Positions 52,032-60,638 of a stretch of DNA of 64,000 bases are shown here, piece after piece; positions within the stretch are counted from its first letter, which is position 1; the number at the start of each line of letters is the position of its first letter. The stretch is from assembly GCA_019116305.1 (NCBI GenBank), contig DXBY01000078.1:1-64000 (forward strand). The letters are read 5' to 3'. The translations under genes and the position numbers were made by a program. The DNA comes from Candidatus Ruania gallistercoris (lineage in GTDB: Bacteria; Actinomycetota; Actinomycetes; Actinomycetales; Beutenbergiaceae). The notes below the pieces were generated by a model that saw only the letters and a list, made by a program, of their open reading frames with translations, had not been told where the DNA came from and searched no databases.

Positions 52032-54077
52032 TCAGTCAGCGACGCCGGCCGGATCCTCCCCGCGCACCACGGCGAGGATCTGCGCGCCGTAGGCCTCGAG
52101 CTTGGTCGGTCCGATGCCACGCAGCAGGGCGAGCTGGCGCAGCTGGCTGGGTTGGGCAGCGGCGATCGCCACCAGGGTGGAGTCGTGCAGCACGGTGAAC
52201 GCCGGTTTGTCGATGGCTTGTGCGGTGCTCGCCCGCCAGTCGCGCAGCCGTTCGAAGACCTCCGGGTCGGCGTCGTTCTCGGTCAGCGCCGTGGACAACG
52301 CATCGGCCCGGCCGGCCCGGGACCGCCGGGACTTGGGCGTGCGGGCGCGTTCCTCGGCCGGCCAGATGCCGTCCAGGAACCGGGTGTGCCTCCGGGTACC
52401 GCGCCCGCCCACGTTCCGGGCGCGGGCATAGGACAGGGACAGGTGTTCCCGAGCCCGGGTGATGCCCACGTACAGCAGTCGACGCTCCTCGGCGACCGCA
52501 TCCTCGGTCTCGGCCATCGAGATCGGCAGCAGCCCGTCACTGGCTCCCACCAGGAACACCGCATCCCACTCCAGCCCCTTGGCAGCGTGCAGGGAAGCGA
52601 GCGTCACGCCGTCGACCGTGGGGGCGTGCTGGGCGGAGGCACGCTCCATCAGCTCGGCCACCAGGTCCTCCAGCCGGGCCCCTCGGCTGGTGTGCAGGTC
52701 GTCCGCCAGCTGGACCAGCGCGTTCAGCGACTCCCACCGTTCCCGGACCGCGCCGCGGGCCGCCGGCGGTTCGGGCGCCCAGCCCGCGGTGGCGAGCACG
52801 TCCCGCACCGCATCCGGTAACGGCGTCTCCCCCTGGCTGCGGGCGGCGCCGCGGAGCAGCACGATGGCGTCCTTGACCTCCTTGCGGGAGAAGAACCGTT
52901 CCCCGCCCCGGACCAGGTACCCCAGACCGGCCTCGCTCAACGCCTGCTCGAACGCCTCCGACTGGGCATTGGTGCGGTACAGCACGGCGATCTCGCTGGC
53001 CGGCACCCCTCTGTCCACCAGCCGGCGAGCCTGCTCGGCCACCCCGCGTGCCTCTGCCTGGTCGTCGTCGTAGGCGGTGAAGGTCGGCGCCGGCCCGGTC
53101 GGGCGCTGTGCCTGCAGTTCCACGGTGGCATCCGGCCGAAAACGGCCGGCCCGGGCGAGCACCGCGTTCGCCAGGGACACCACCTGTGGGGTGGACCGGT
53201 AGTCCCGGACCAGGCGGATCACCGGTGCCTCCGGATAGGTCCGGGAGAACGTGGTCAGGTAGCGGGAGGTGGCACCGGTGAAGGAGTAGATCGTCTGCGC
53301 GGCGTCACCCACCACGCACAGCTCCTTCCGGTCCCCCAGCCAGAGGGAGAGCAGTCGGTGTTGCAGCGGAGACACGTCCTGGAACTCGTCCACCACGAAG
53401 TGCCGGTACTGCCGGCGTACGGTGTCGGCGACATCGCCGCGCTCGGCGAGGATGCCGACCATCAGCAGCAGCACGTCCTCGAAGTCGATCACGTGCCGGT
53501 CGGTCTTGGCGTCCTCGTACACCGAGAGCAGGCGGGCGATGGTGGTGGCGTCGAAGCCGGCCACCCCCTCCCGACCGGTCCGGGCCGAGGCGCGGGCGTA
53601 GTCGTCCGGGGTCACCAGGGAGACTTTCGCCCACTCCACCTCCGCGGCCAGGTCCCGGATCGCCAACCGGTCCACGGACAGGCCGAGCCGGCCGGCCGCC
53701 TCGCCGATCAGCGGTGCCTTGTGCTCCATGATCCGGGGCACGCTGCCACCGATCGTGCTGGGCCAGAAGTAGGACAACTGGCGCAGTGCGGCGGCATGGA
53801 AGGTCCGGGCCTGCACCCCGGCGACGCCGAGGTCGCGCAACCGTGAGCGCATCTCCCCGGCCGCGCGGGCAGTGAAGGTCACCGCCAGCACCGTGGTGGG
53901 GTTGTACACACCGGCGGCCACCCCGTGCGCGATCCGGTAGGTGACCGCCCGGGTCTTGCCGGTGCCGGCCCCGGCGAGCACGCACACCGGACCGGTCAGC
54001 TGCTCAGCGACGGCGCGCTGGTCCTCGTCGAGGGCATCGAGGAGAGCATCGGCATCGGGTGGGGCTGGTGTGGTCAT
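52032..54077 (-). CDS. uvrD2: UvrD2-type ATP-dependent DNA helicase
   Basis: 681 residues. SF1A motifs: Walker A AGAGTGKTRAVTYR, motif II VVDEFQDVSPLQ, motif III LCVVGDAAQTIYSFTGA, motif IV VRDYRSTPQVV, motif V TLASLHAAKGLEWDAVFLVG, motif VI YVGITRAREHL. A C-terminal HRDC domain (about 600-680; RDWRASTAQAIDKPAFTVL, LLRGIGPTKLEAYG) marks UvrD2. The tetracysteine motif that joins the helicase to HRDC in M. tuberculosis UvrD2 is absent; the linker has no Cys. ATG 54077. Confidence 0.92.
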   Translation of the reverse strand: MTTPAPPDADALLDALDEDQRAVAEQLTGPVCVLAGAGTGKTRAVTYRIAHGVAAGVYNPTTVLAVTFTARAAGEMRSRLRDLGVAGVQARTFHAAALRQLSYFWPSTIGGSVPRIMEHKAPLIGEAAGRLGLSVDRLAIRDLAAEVEWAKVSLVTPDDYARASARTGREGVAGFDATTIARLLSVYEDAKTDRHVIDFEDVLLLMVGILAERGDVADTVRRQYRHFVVDEFQDVSPLQHRLLSLWLGDRKELCVVGDAAQTIYSFTGATSRYLTTFSRTYPEAPVIRLVRDYRSTPQVVSLANAVLARAGRFRPDATVELQAQRPTGPAPTFTAYDDDQAEARGVAEQARRLVDRGVPASEIAVLYRTNAQSEAFEQALSEAGLGYLVRGGERFFSRKEVKDAIVLLRGAARSQGETPLPDAVRDVLATAGWAPEPPAARGAVRERWESLNALVQLADDLHTSRGARLEDLVAELMERASAQHAPTVDGVTLASLHAAKGLEWDAVFLVGASDGLLPISMAETEDAVAEERRLLYVGITRAREHLSLSYARARNVGGRGTRRHTRFLDGIWPAEERARTPKSRRSRAGRADALSTALTENDADPEVFERLRDWRASTAQAIDKPAFTVLHDSTLVAIAAAQPSQLRQLALLRGIGPTKLEAYGAQILAVVRGEDPAGVAD

Positions 54078-54208
54078 CACCCCTGATTCTCGCAGCCTGC
54101 GCCGACATCGCCGGCGGGAGTGTGCACAGCGTGCCGGGGAGCCCGGAATACCGGATCCGGACCGCTCGTTGACCGAGCAGACCCCCACCGCCGCCCCATG
54201 GAGGACCA

Positions 54209-54472
54209 GTGAGCAGCACCGCCCCACCCCCGCCCGGAACAGTCGTGATGTACAGCACCACCTGGTGCGGTTACTGCCGCCGACTGAAGACCCAGCTGAC
54301 GGGCGCCGGCATCCCGTTCACCGAGGTGAACATCGAGACCGAGCCGGAGGCGGCTGCCCTGGTGGAGCGGGTGAACGAGGGCAACCAGACCGTGCCCACC
54401 CTGGTGTTCCCGGACGGCTCGGCGGCCACGAACCCGTCCCTGGCGCAGGTGCAGGAACGCCTCGGCGCGTAG
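54209..54472 (+). CDS. mrx1: Mycoredoxin / glutaredoxin-like protein
   Basis: 87 residues from GTG 54209 with GGAGG upstream. Thioredoxin fold with C20-G-Y-C23 (WCGYC), the cis-Pro loop in NQTVPTLVFPDG and a C-terminal GLA-type end. Mycoredoxin-1 reduces mycothiol mixed disulfides. Its place beside uvrD2 matches Rv3198A. Confidence 0.92.
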   Translation: MSSTAPPPPGTVVMYSTTWCGYCRRLKTQLTGAGIPFTEVNIETEPEAAALVERVNEGNQTVPTLVFPDGSAATNPSLAQVQERLGA

Positions 54473-54493
54473 GGGTGACCCCGCCGGAGACAG

Positions 54494-54536
54494 AGCAGCG
54501 GGCCCCGACCACGGTGACTGGTCGGGGCCCGCTGCT
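54494..54536. terminator. Bidirectional terminator between mrx1 and lipoprotein genes
   Basis: Perfect 18-bp stem (54494-54511 with 54519-54536) and a 7-nt loop between two convergent genes. Confidence 0.85.
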
Positions 54537-54547
54537 GTGCGGTGGGC

Positions 54548-55081
54548 TCAGGCGCTGCCGAAGTTCACCGAGGCGTTCTCCCCGCCGTGGGAGATGGCGA
54601 CCCGGATCGCCGGGATCGACTCGTCCGCCAGGCCGGTGATCAGCTCGGTGAGCTGGTCCGAGCGCTCGTCGGCGGTCGCGGCGAGGTCCTCGGCGTACTC
54701 GGCGATCTCGTCGTGCTCGGCGAAGCTGTCGGCCTCGGTCAGCGCGGCGAGGACGTCGGCAACGGAGTCCTCGGTCACCTCCACCTGGGTCAGTTCGGCG
54801 AGTTGGTCGGCAGACACTGTGAGCACGGTCCGGTAGTCGTCGTCGGTGAGCACGGTGTAGGCCGGGCCCTCGGTCGCGGTGTGCCCCTCGGAGGACAGGC
54901 CCACGTCGGAGCCGGTGGAGTCCTCGTCGGCGGCCTCACTCTCGGCCGCTGTGTCTTCGCCCGGTTCTGCCGAGGCCGGGGCGCTCTCCTCCGGAGCGTC
55001 GGAGGTGGCGGATCCGGCGCCACCACAACCAGCAAGGGCGAGCACTGCCAGCAGGGCTCCCGCAGACCACAACCGCTTCAC
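54548..55081 (-). CDS. Hypothetical lipoprotein
   Basis: 177 residues from GTG 55081 (GGAGG upstream). Lipobox LALAGC after a short signal. An acidic Glu/Ser/Ala linker (about 20-60) is followed by a mainly helical Asp/Glu-rich domain. No family recognised. The 191-bp gap upstream (55082-55272) contains two GATATC words and no gene that I can see. Confidence 0.75.
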   Translation of the reverse strand: MKRLWSAGALLAVLALAGCGGAGSATSDAPEESAPASAEPGEDTAAESEAADEDSTGSDVGLSSEGHTATEGPAYTVLTDDDYRTVLTVSADQLAELTQVEVTEDSVADVLAALTEADSFAEHDEIAEYAEDLAATADERSDQLTELITGLADESIPAIRVAISHGGENASVNFGSA

Positions 55082-55272
55082 GTTCTTCCTCCGATTCTCC
55101 GCTGGGCAGGACGATGTCGGCCGGATATCCCGGCCATCGATGAAGCCCCCGTCGCGCCCCGATATCTGGACGCTACGCCGCGCCGAGAACGGCGGTCAAA
55201 CCGTTTTCCGTGACCCTGGTCGCAGTGTGAGCAAGGACACCTGTGCGGCGCCTCGACCGCGAGGATTCCCCC

Positions 55273-56238
55273 TCATCGTGGCCGCGGCAGCGGCTGCCCG
55301 AACCAGTCCTCGATCAGCGCGCGGGCCACCGAGGTCGGCCGGGGCGGGCGGATCAGTCCGTCCGCCCATGCCTGGGCGATCTCCGCCCGGGCGACGAACC
55401 GGGCATCGACCACCTCATCTCCGTCGGCGACCGGTTGGCGGTCCTGGCTGCGCCCGGTGAACGCGCACATCAGCGAGGCGGGGAACGGCCATGGCTGGCT
55501 CGCTCGGTAGGCCACCGGGCCGACCCGAACCCGGGTCTCCTCGAGCACCTCCCGACGCACTGCCGCCTCCAACGACTCCCCCGGTTCGACGAATCCGGCC
55601 GGTACCGAGTACTGGGTGGCCGGCCAGTGCGCGGAGCGCGCGATCAGCAACCGGTCGTCCGGGTCGGTGATCGCCATGATCACCGCCGGGTCGGTACGTG
55701 GGAAGTGCTGGGACCCCTCCTGTGGGCAGCGGCGGACCCACCCGGCCGCCTCCACCACGGTGCGAGCACCGCAGCGCGGGCAGTGCTGGTGCCCGCTGTG
55801 CCAGTTCGCCAGGGCGAGCGCCGCAGTGGCCAGAGCGGCATCCACCTCACCGAGCAGCGCGCCGATGTCGCGCAGGTTCACCGCCCGGGGCCCGTCCGCG
55901 GCACGGTCGGCGGGCCCGTTCCCGGCCGGCCAGTGCTGCCCGGGGCTTTCCTCGGTGGCGGCCGGCTCGAGTGCGGCGAGGTAGTGCCGGCCCGCGGCTG
56001 TGCCCAAGTAGGCCCAGAGCACGTCGGCGTCTGCTGCCCCGGACGGTCCGCCGTCGGCTGGAGTGGTGACCAGCTCCGGCTCCTCGGTGCTGAAGTCGGC
56101 GAGCACCTGGGTGCCACGCACGGTGAGCACGCGGGTGGCCGGATCGGCCGCGAGGCTCTCCAGCAGTCCGGCTTGGGTGCGCCGGGCAGTGTCTCGGTCC
56201 AGCCCGAGGCGGGAGAGCGGGAGGTCGTCCGAGTTCAC
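55273..56238 (-). CDS. nudC: NAD+ diphosphatase NudC
   Basis: 321 residues. Zinc-ribbon-like segment (HCPRCGARTVVEAAGWVRRC), Nudix box GFVEPGESLEAAVRREVLEETRV with all catalytic Glu, and the NudC signature SQPWPFPASLM. It hydrolyses NAD(H) and can decap NAD-RNA. GTG 56238 is six bases downstream of TACGGT (56250-56245), suggesting a leaderless mRNA. Matches Rv3199c in the conserved order. Confidence 0.92.
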   Translation of the reverse strand: MNSDDLPLSRLGLDRDTARRTQAGLLESLAADPATRVLTVRGTQVLADFSTEEPELVTTPADGGPSGAADADVLWAYLGTAAGRHYLAALEPAATEESPGQHWPAGNGPADRAADGPRAVNLRDIGALLGEVDAALATAALALANWHSGHQHCPRCGARTVVEAAGWVRRCPQEGSQHFPRTDPAVIMAITDPDDRLLIARSAHWPATQYSVPAGFVEPGESLEAAVRREVLEETRVRVGPVAYRASQPWPFPASLMCAFTGRSQDRQPVADGDEVVDARFVARAEIAQAWADGLIRPPRPTSVARALIEDWFGQPLPRPR

Positions 56239-56244
56239 CGATCC

Positions 56245-56304
56245 ACCGTAGTTCACAACGCGCCGCGGCCAGCGCCCTGGTCTGCGCCGTGCCTGGCCTA
56301 CCGT
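56245..56304. promoter_or_regulatory. Divergent leaderless promoters of nudC and the APH-type gene
   Basis: TACGGT (56250-56245, minus) and TACCGT (56299-56304, plus) each lie exactly six bases before a GTG start (56238 and 56311). No AT-rich block next to a -35 is seen, so neither looks like a WhiB7 target promoter. Confidence 0.5.
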
Positions 56305-56310
56305 GGTGCC

Positions 56311-57492
56311 GTGTCCGAGAACCAGCGCTCCCCTCTCGCCCTGGCGGCCCTGGCCACAGTGGCGATCCGTGGTTTGGACGTGGTCGCCACCCGGCCCCCA
56401 CGCCACCCCGGCGCCGACTTCGACGTGGTCGGGGTGATGGATGCCGAGAAGCGGCGCTGGATCGTGCGCGCACCGCGCACCGCAGCAGCCGGTGCCGCGC
56501 TCGAAGGAGAGGTCGCGCTGCTGGAGGTGCTCGGGCAGGCCGTCGACGGCGGAGCGTTGCGGTTCCAGGTCCCTCGCCCGGGCGGGTTCGCCCCGTTGCC
56601 CGAGGGCGGCCGCGCGATGGTCTACCGCGAGTTGGTCGGCACCCCGGTGCAGATCACCGGGCTACGGCCTGGACCGGGGCTGGCGGCCGCGCTTGGCCGG
56701 GCGCTGGCGTCGGTGCACGAGCTGGACCCGCGCCCGGTGGCCGATGCCGGTCTGCCGTCCTACGACGCCGAGTCCTACCGGCAGCGTCGGCTCACCGAGG
56801 TCGACGAGGCGGCCCGCACCGGCCACGTCCCGGCGGGGCTGCTGCGCCGGTGGGAGCACGCGTTGGAGAACGTGGCCCTGTGGCGGTTCGGGGCGACCCC
56901 GGTGCACGGAGACCTGGCCGCGGAACACGTGCTGGTCAAGGATGGGGAGATCGCCGCGATCCTGGACTGGTCCGAGGCGCGGGTGGCCGATCCGGCCGAC
57001 GATCTCGCCTGGCTCTACGCCGAGGCCGATGACGAGGCGCTGGAGTCGATCCTGGAGGCCTACGCGCTCGCCCGCACGGAGAGCACTGACGATCACCTGG
57101 GTGACCGGGCACTGCTCGCTGGTGAGCTGGCGCTCGCCCGGTGGCTGATGCACGGCGTGCGGGCCCGGGACGGTCAGGTCATCGATGACGCGATCGGGAT
57201 GCTCGGCCAGCTCGAGGTGGATCTCGCCGGTGCCGGACCGATCGGCCAGGTGGAGCCGGTGGTCGAGCCGGTGGTCGAGCCGATTGAGCCACAGGATCTC
57301 GAGGACGATGAGCTTGAGGACGATGAGCTCGACGAACCGCGGGCCACCTTCACCGGCGATGACTCGGACACCGCCGAGCTACGGACCGACGAGCTCCGGG
57401 TCCCCGACTACGAACGGCGGGCAGTGCCGCGCGGCCAGGACGACACTCCCACAGCGCAGCTGCCGCCCCAGTCGCCCGCTGACCGGGACTGA
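56311..57492 (+). CDS. Aminoglycoside/macrolide phosphotransferase-family kinase
   Basis: 393 residues. APH-type kinase fold; catalytic loop VHGDLAAEHVLV (H199, D201) and metal-binding ILDWSEA (D219), with DPADDLAWL after it. It resembles macrolide 2'-phosphotransferase-like proteins common in Actinobacteria. A C-terminal extension of about 90 residues (from ~305) is acidic and contains short repeats (EPVVEPVVEPIEP; DELEDDELDEP), not part of the kinase. Substrate unknown; could be an antibiotic or a metabolite. Confidence 0.82.
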   Translation: MSENQRSPLALAALATVAIRGLDVVATRPPRHPGADFDVVGVMDAEKRRWIVRAPRTAAAGAALEGEVALLEVLGQAVDGGALRFQVPRPGGFAPLPEGGRAMVYRELVGTPVQITGLRPGPGLAAALGRALASVHELDPRPVADAGLPSYDAESYRQRRLTEVDEAARTGHVPAGLLRRWEHALENVALWRFGATPVHGDLAAEHVLVKDGEIAAILDWSEARVADPADDLAWLYAEADDEALESILEAYALARTESTDDHLGDRALLAGELALARWLMHGVRARDGQVIDDAIGMLGQLEVDLAGAGPIGQVEPVVEPVVEPIEPQDLEDDELEDDELDEPRATFTGDDSDTAELRTDELRVPDYERRAVPRGQDDTPTAQLPPQSPADRD

Positions 57493-57510
57493 GCCGGCGA
57501 GCCGGCGCCG

Positions 57511-59379
57511 TCAGGCTGCGGCCGAGCGGAACTGGGACCGGTAGAGCTCGTCGTACCGGCCGCCGGTGGCGAGCAGCTCGGTGTGTGAGCCGGTCTCCAC
57601 GATCCGGCCGGCTTCGAGCACCAGGATGGTGTCCGCAGCCCGGATGGTGGACAGCCGGTGGGCGATCACGATCGCCGTGCGGCCGGCCAGCGCCTCGGTG
57701 AGTGCCTCCTGCACTGCGGTCTCGGAGGTGTTGTCCAGGTGCGCCGTGGCTTCGTCCAGGATCACCACCTGGGACCGGGCGAGCAGAACCCGGGCGATGG
57801 TCAGTCGCTGTCGCTCCCCGCCGGAGAGGCGGTACCCGCGTTCACCGACCACAGTGTCCAGCCCGTCCGGCAGGGAGCTGATCAACGGCTGCAGCCGGGC
57901 GCGGGCCAGGGCGTCCCAGAGCTCGGCGTCGGTGGCCTCGGCGCGGGCCAGCAGCAGGTTGGCCCGGATGGTGTCGTGGAACAGGTGACCGTCCTGGGTG
58001 ACCATCCCGATGGTGGCCCGCAACGAGTCCGCGCTGAGCTCGCGCACATCGGTGCCGCCGATCCGCACCGCACCCTCGTCCACGTCGTACAGCCGGGGCA
58101 GCAACGAAGCGATGGTGGACTTGCCCGCACCTGAGGAACCGACCAGTGCCACCGTCTGTCCGGCCTCGGCCCGGAAGGAGACCTCGTGCAGCACTCTCTC
58201 CCCGCCCCGTTCGTCGAGGGTGGCCACCTCCTCCAGCGACGCCAGCGAGACCCGCTGGGCCGAGGGGTAGGCGAAGCTGACCCGGTCGAACTCCACCGAG
58301 ACCGGCCCGGTCGCCGCTGCCCGGGCGTCCGGGAGCTCCTGGATCAGCGGTCGCAGGTCGAGGACCTCGAAGACCCGCTCGAAGCTGACCATCGCACTCA
58401 TCACCTCCACCCGCGCGTTCGCCAGCGCGGTCAGCGGCGCGTACAGCCGGGTGAGCAGCAGCGCCAGGGAGACCACGTCTCCGGCGGCGAGCGTGCCGTT
58501 CAGCGCGAGTGCGCCACCGAGGCCGTAGACCAGGGCGAGCGCCAGAGCGGACACCAGGGTGAGCGCGATCAGGAACACCTGCTGCAGCATGGCGCTGCGG
58601 ATGCCGATGTCGCGCACCCGTCCGGCGCGCACGGAGAACTCCGCCGACTCCTGCGCCGGCCGGCCGAACAGCTTGATCAGCGTGGCTCCCGGTGCGGAGA
58701 AGCGTTCGGTCATCCGGGTGGTCATTGCGGCGTTGTGGTTCGCGGCCTCGCGGCGCAGCCGGGCCAGCCGTGCCCCGAGCCTGCGGGCCGGCAGCACGAA
58801 CACCGGCAGCAGCAGCAAGGTCAGCAGGGTCACCTGCCAGGACAGGCTCACCATCACCACCAGTGCCAGGAGCAGGGTGACCGCGTTGCTGACCACTCCG
58901 GAGAGGGTGTCGCTGAACGCGCGCTGGGCCCCGAGGACGTCGTTGTTCAGCCGGCTGACCAGCGCCCCGGTGCGGGTGCGGTTGAAGAAGGCGACCGGCA
59001 TCCGCTGCACGTGGTCGAAGACCGTGGTGCGCATGTCCAGGATCAGTCCCTCACCGATGGTGGCCGAGAGCCACCGCTGCGCCATGCTCAGCCCGGCCTC
59101 GGCCAGGGCAATCACCGCGATCACCACCGCCAGGGTGAGCACCACCGAGAGCGCCGCCTCGGCCACGATCGCGTCCACGACCCGCCCGGCGAGCAGCGGG
59201 GTGGCCACAGTGACCGCCGCGAGCACGACGCCGATCGCGACGAACAGCACCAGCCGCCGGCGGTGCGGGCGGGCGAAGGTGCCGATCCGGCGCAGGGTCG
59301 CCCGCGAGAACGGCCGCCGGTCCTGCTGTGCGGTCATCGTGGTGTACATCGAGTGCCAGGCGGCCGTCTCCATGCTCAT
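57511..59379 (-). CDS. ABC exporter, fused membrane and ATPase domains
   Basis: 622 residues from ATG 59379 (GGAGG eight bases upstream). Six membrane segments (about 40-330) and a nucleotide-binding domain with Walker [17 protein letters not shown]-loop, signature [11 protein letters not shown], Walker [14 protein letters not shown] and His switch [10 protein letters not shown]. Half-transporter, so a homodimer is likely. The divergent soxR gene and SoxR box make it a probable SoxR target, as reported for an ABC transporter in Streptomyces. Confidence 0.92.
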   Translation of the reverse strand: MSMETAAWHSMYTTMTAQQDRRPFSRATLRRIGTFARPHRRRLVLFVAIGVVLAAVTVATPLLAGRVVDAIVAEAALSVVLTLAVVIAVIALAEAGLSMAQRWLSATIGEGLILDMRTTVFDHVQRMPVAFFNRTRTGALVSRLNNDVLGAQRAFSDTLSGVVSNAVTLLLALVVMVSLSWQVTLLTLLLLPVFVLPARRLGARLARLRREAANHNAAMTTRMTERFSAPGATLIKLFGRPAQESAEFSVRAGRVRDIGIRSAMLQQVFLIALTLVSALALALVYGLGGALALNGTLAAGDVVSLALLLTRLYAPLTALANARVEVMSAMVSFERVFEVLDLRPLIQELPDARAAATGPVSVEFDRVSFAYPSAQRVSLASLEEVATLDERGGERVLHEVSFRAEAGQTVALVGSSGAGKSTIASLLPRLYDVDEGAVRIGGTDVRELSADSLRATIGMVTQDGHLFHDTIRANLLLARAEATDAELWDALARARLQPLISSLPDGLDTVVGERGYRLSGGERQRLTIARVLLARSQVVILDEATAHLDNTSETAVQEALTEALAGRTAIVIAHRLSTIRAADTILVLEAGRIVETGSHTELLATGGRYDELYRSQFRSAAA

Positions 59380-59426
59380 CCGGATCCCTCCCCGGCTCAG
59401 GTGCACTTGCGGAACTCAGCCTGCTA

Positions 59427-59444
59427 CCTCAACATTGGTTGAGG
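59427..59444. promoter_or_regulatory. SoxR box
   Basis: CCTCAA-CATTGG-TTGAGG: perfect 6-bp inverted arms around a 6-bp centre, matching the arms of the E. coli soxS SoxR operator (CCTCAA...TTGAGG). It lies between the starts of the ABC exporter (59379, minus) and soxR (59468, plus). On the exporter strand TTGACC directly precedes it, giving an overlong spacer to the -10 candidates just past the box. Confidence 0.8.
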
Positions 59445-59467
59445 TCAACCGGGCGGGAGGTGTGACG

Positions 59468-59923
59468 GTGACCACTCCGACATGGCACCAGGGCGAACTC
59501 AGCGTGGGCGAGGTGGCCGCGCGCAGTGGAGTCGCGGTCTCCGCACTGCACTTCTACGAACGGCACGGGCTGATCCAGGCTCGGCGCACCTCGGGAAACC
59601 AGCGCCGGTACCGGCGGGACGTGCTCCGCCGGGTGGCGCTGATCCGGATCGCGCAACGCGTCGGGATCCCGCTCGCCGACATCCGCGCGGCGCTGGCCGA
59701 GCTTCCGGAGGCGCGCACGCCCACCCGCCGGGACTGGCAGCAGCTCTCCGAGCGGTGGCGGTCCGAGCTGGACGAGCGGATCCACCGCCTGCAGCAGCTC
59801 CGGGACGACTTCACCGAGTGCATCGGCTGCGGCTGCCTGTCCATCGACCGGTGCTCACTGGCCAATCCCGAAGATGCGCTGGCCAGTCACGGGCCGGGGC
59901 CGCGGCGGTTGCTGGAGAACTGA
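59468..59923 (+). CDS. soxR: SoxR redox-sensing regulator
   Basis: 151 residues. MerR winged helix ([50 protein letters not shown]), dimer helix, and the [2Fe-2S] ligands C118-x2-C121-x-C123-x5-C129, the exact SoxR spacing. GTG 59468 has GGAGG seven bases upstream. In non-enteric bacteria SoxR responds to redox-active secondary metabolites and switches on exporters and modifying enzymes; the exporter next door fits. Confidence 0.95.
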   Translation: MTTPTWHQGELSVGEVAARSGVAVSALHFYERHGLIQARRTSGNQRRYRRDVLRRVALIRIAQRVGIPLADIRAALAELPEARTPTRRDWQQLSERWRSELDERIHRLQQLRDDFTECIGCGCLSIDRCSLANPEDALASHGPGPRRLLEN

Positions 59924-59938
59924 GCGCCGGCACGGCGC
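59924..59938. terminator. Short hairpin between soxR and nitroreductase genes
   Basis: Six-bp arms GCGCCG/CGGCGC around a 3-nt loop directly after the soxR stop, between convergent genes. Confidence 0.35.
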
Positions 59939-59945
59939 CTCGACC

Positions 59946-60563
59946 TCAGAGCACGGTCGCTGCGTCGTCGAACTCCAGCCGGGGCAGCCGCGGCAGTGGT
60001 GTGCCACTCCCCTCGGCCCGGCCCACGTTGACCACCATCAGGGACCGCCAGCCGTTCTCGGTGAAGAACTCGGCGTCCACAGCGTCGGCGTCCATCCCGT
60101 CCATCGGACCGGCCGCCAGCCCGGCCGCGCGCAGCCCGACGATCAGGTAGCCGGCCTGGATGAGGGCATTCTTGCGGGCCATCGGCTCGCAGACCTCCGG
60201 CGACCGGCTCAGCTGCTCCTGCACCTGGGGGGCGTGCGGGAACAGGGTGCCCATGTGCTGATGGAAAGCGGGGTCGGCGGCCAGCACCAGGGTCAGGGGC
60301 GCCGAAGCCACCCGGTCCCGGTTGCCCTCGTCCATCAGCGGCACCAGTCGCTCGCGGGCCGCACCCCGGCGGAGCACCAGCAGCCGCAGCGGCACGATGT
60401 TCATCGCCGTCGGACCCCATTTGATCAGGTCGTACACCTGCCTGATCTGCTCCACGTCCACCTCGTCGTCGGCGAACTCGCGCGCCGTCCGGGCGGTGCG
60501 GAAGAGCTGGTCCGCGGTCTCGGAGTCGATGTGCAGGTCTCGGACGAGGGTGTCGATGCTCAT
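59946..60563 (-). CDS. Nitroreductase-family protein, RutE/HadB-like
   Basis: 205 residues. FRTARTAREFADDEV, LIKWGPTAMNIVPLRLLVL, and MARKNALIQAGYLIVGLRAAGLAAGPMDG follow the malonic semialdehyde reductase (RutE) subgroup of FMN nitroreductases. ATG 60563 lies six bases after TATGCT (60575-60570). It is convergent with soxR, so SoxR control is not shown, though redox activity fits. Confidence 0.85.
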   Translation of the reverse strand: MSIDTLVRDLHIDSETADQLFRTARTAREFADDEVDVEQIRQVYDLIKWGPTAMNIVPLRLLVLRRGAARERLVPLMDEGNRDRVASAPLTLVLAADPAFHQHMGTLFPHAPQVQEQLSRSPEVCEPMARKNALIQAGYLIVGLRAAGLAAGPMDGMDADAVDAEFFTENGWRSLMVVNVGRAEGSGTPLPRLPRLEFDDAATVL

Positions 60564-60569
60564 CTCTCC

Positions 60570-60575
60570 AGCATA
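60570..60575 (-). promoter_or_regulatory. -10 box of the nitroreductase gene, leaderless
   Basis: TATGCT on the minus strand, followed by GGAGAG and ATG 60563. The AT-rich stretch just upstream (to about 60590) may hold an operator. Confidence 0.45.
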
Positions 60576-60638
60576 CAGTTGAACCTTAAAGCATCCAGCG
60601 GGTGCGGGCGTGAGATTCGCCACCAGGCTGCTCCCGGA

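Noticed and set aside
55189-55208. AACGG...CCGTT hairpin as nudC terminator
   Set aside because: Only five pairs and a large loop; about 65 bp away from the stop.
55082-55272. Two GATATC-containing words before the lipoprotein gene as operator pair
   Set aside because: Flanks do not match well enough; likely chance.
58186-59442. 418-codon open frame opposite the ABC exporter
   Set aside because: His/Arg/Gln-rich shadow of the exporter, lacking start signals.
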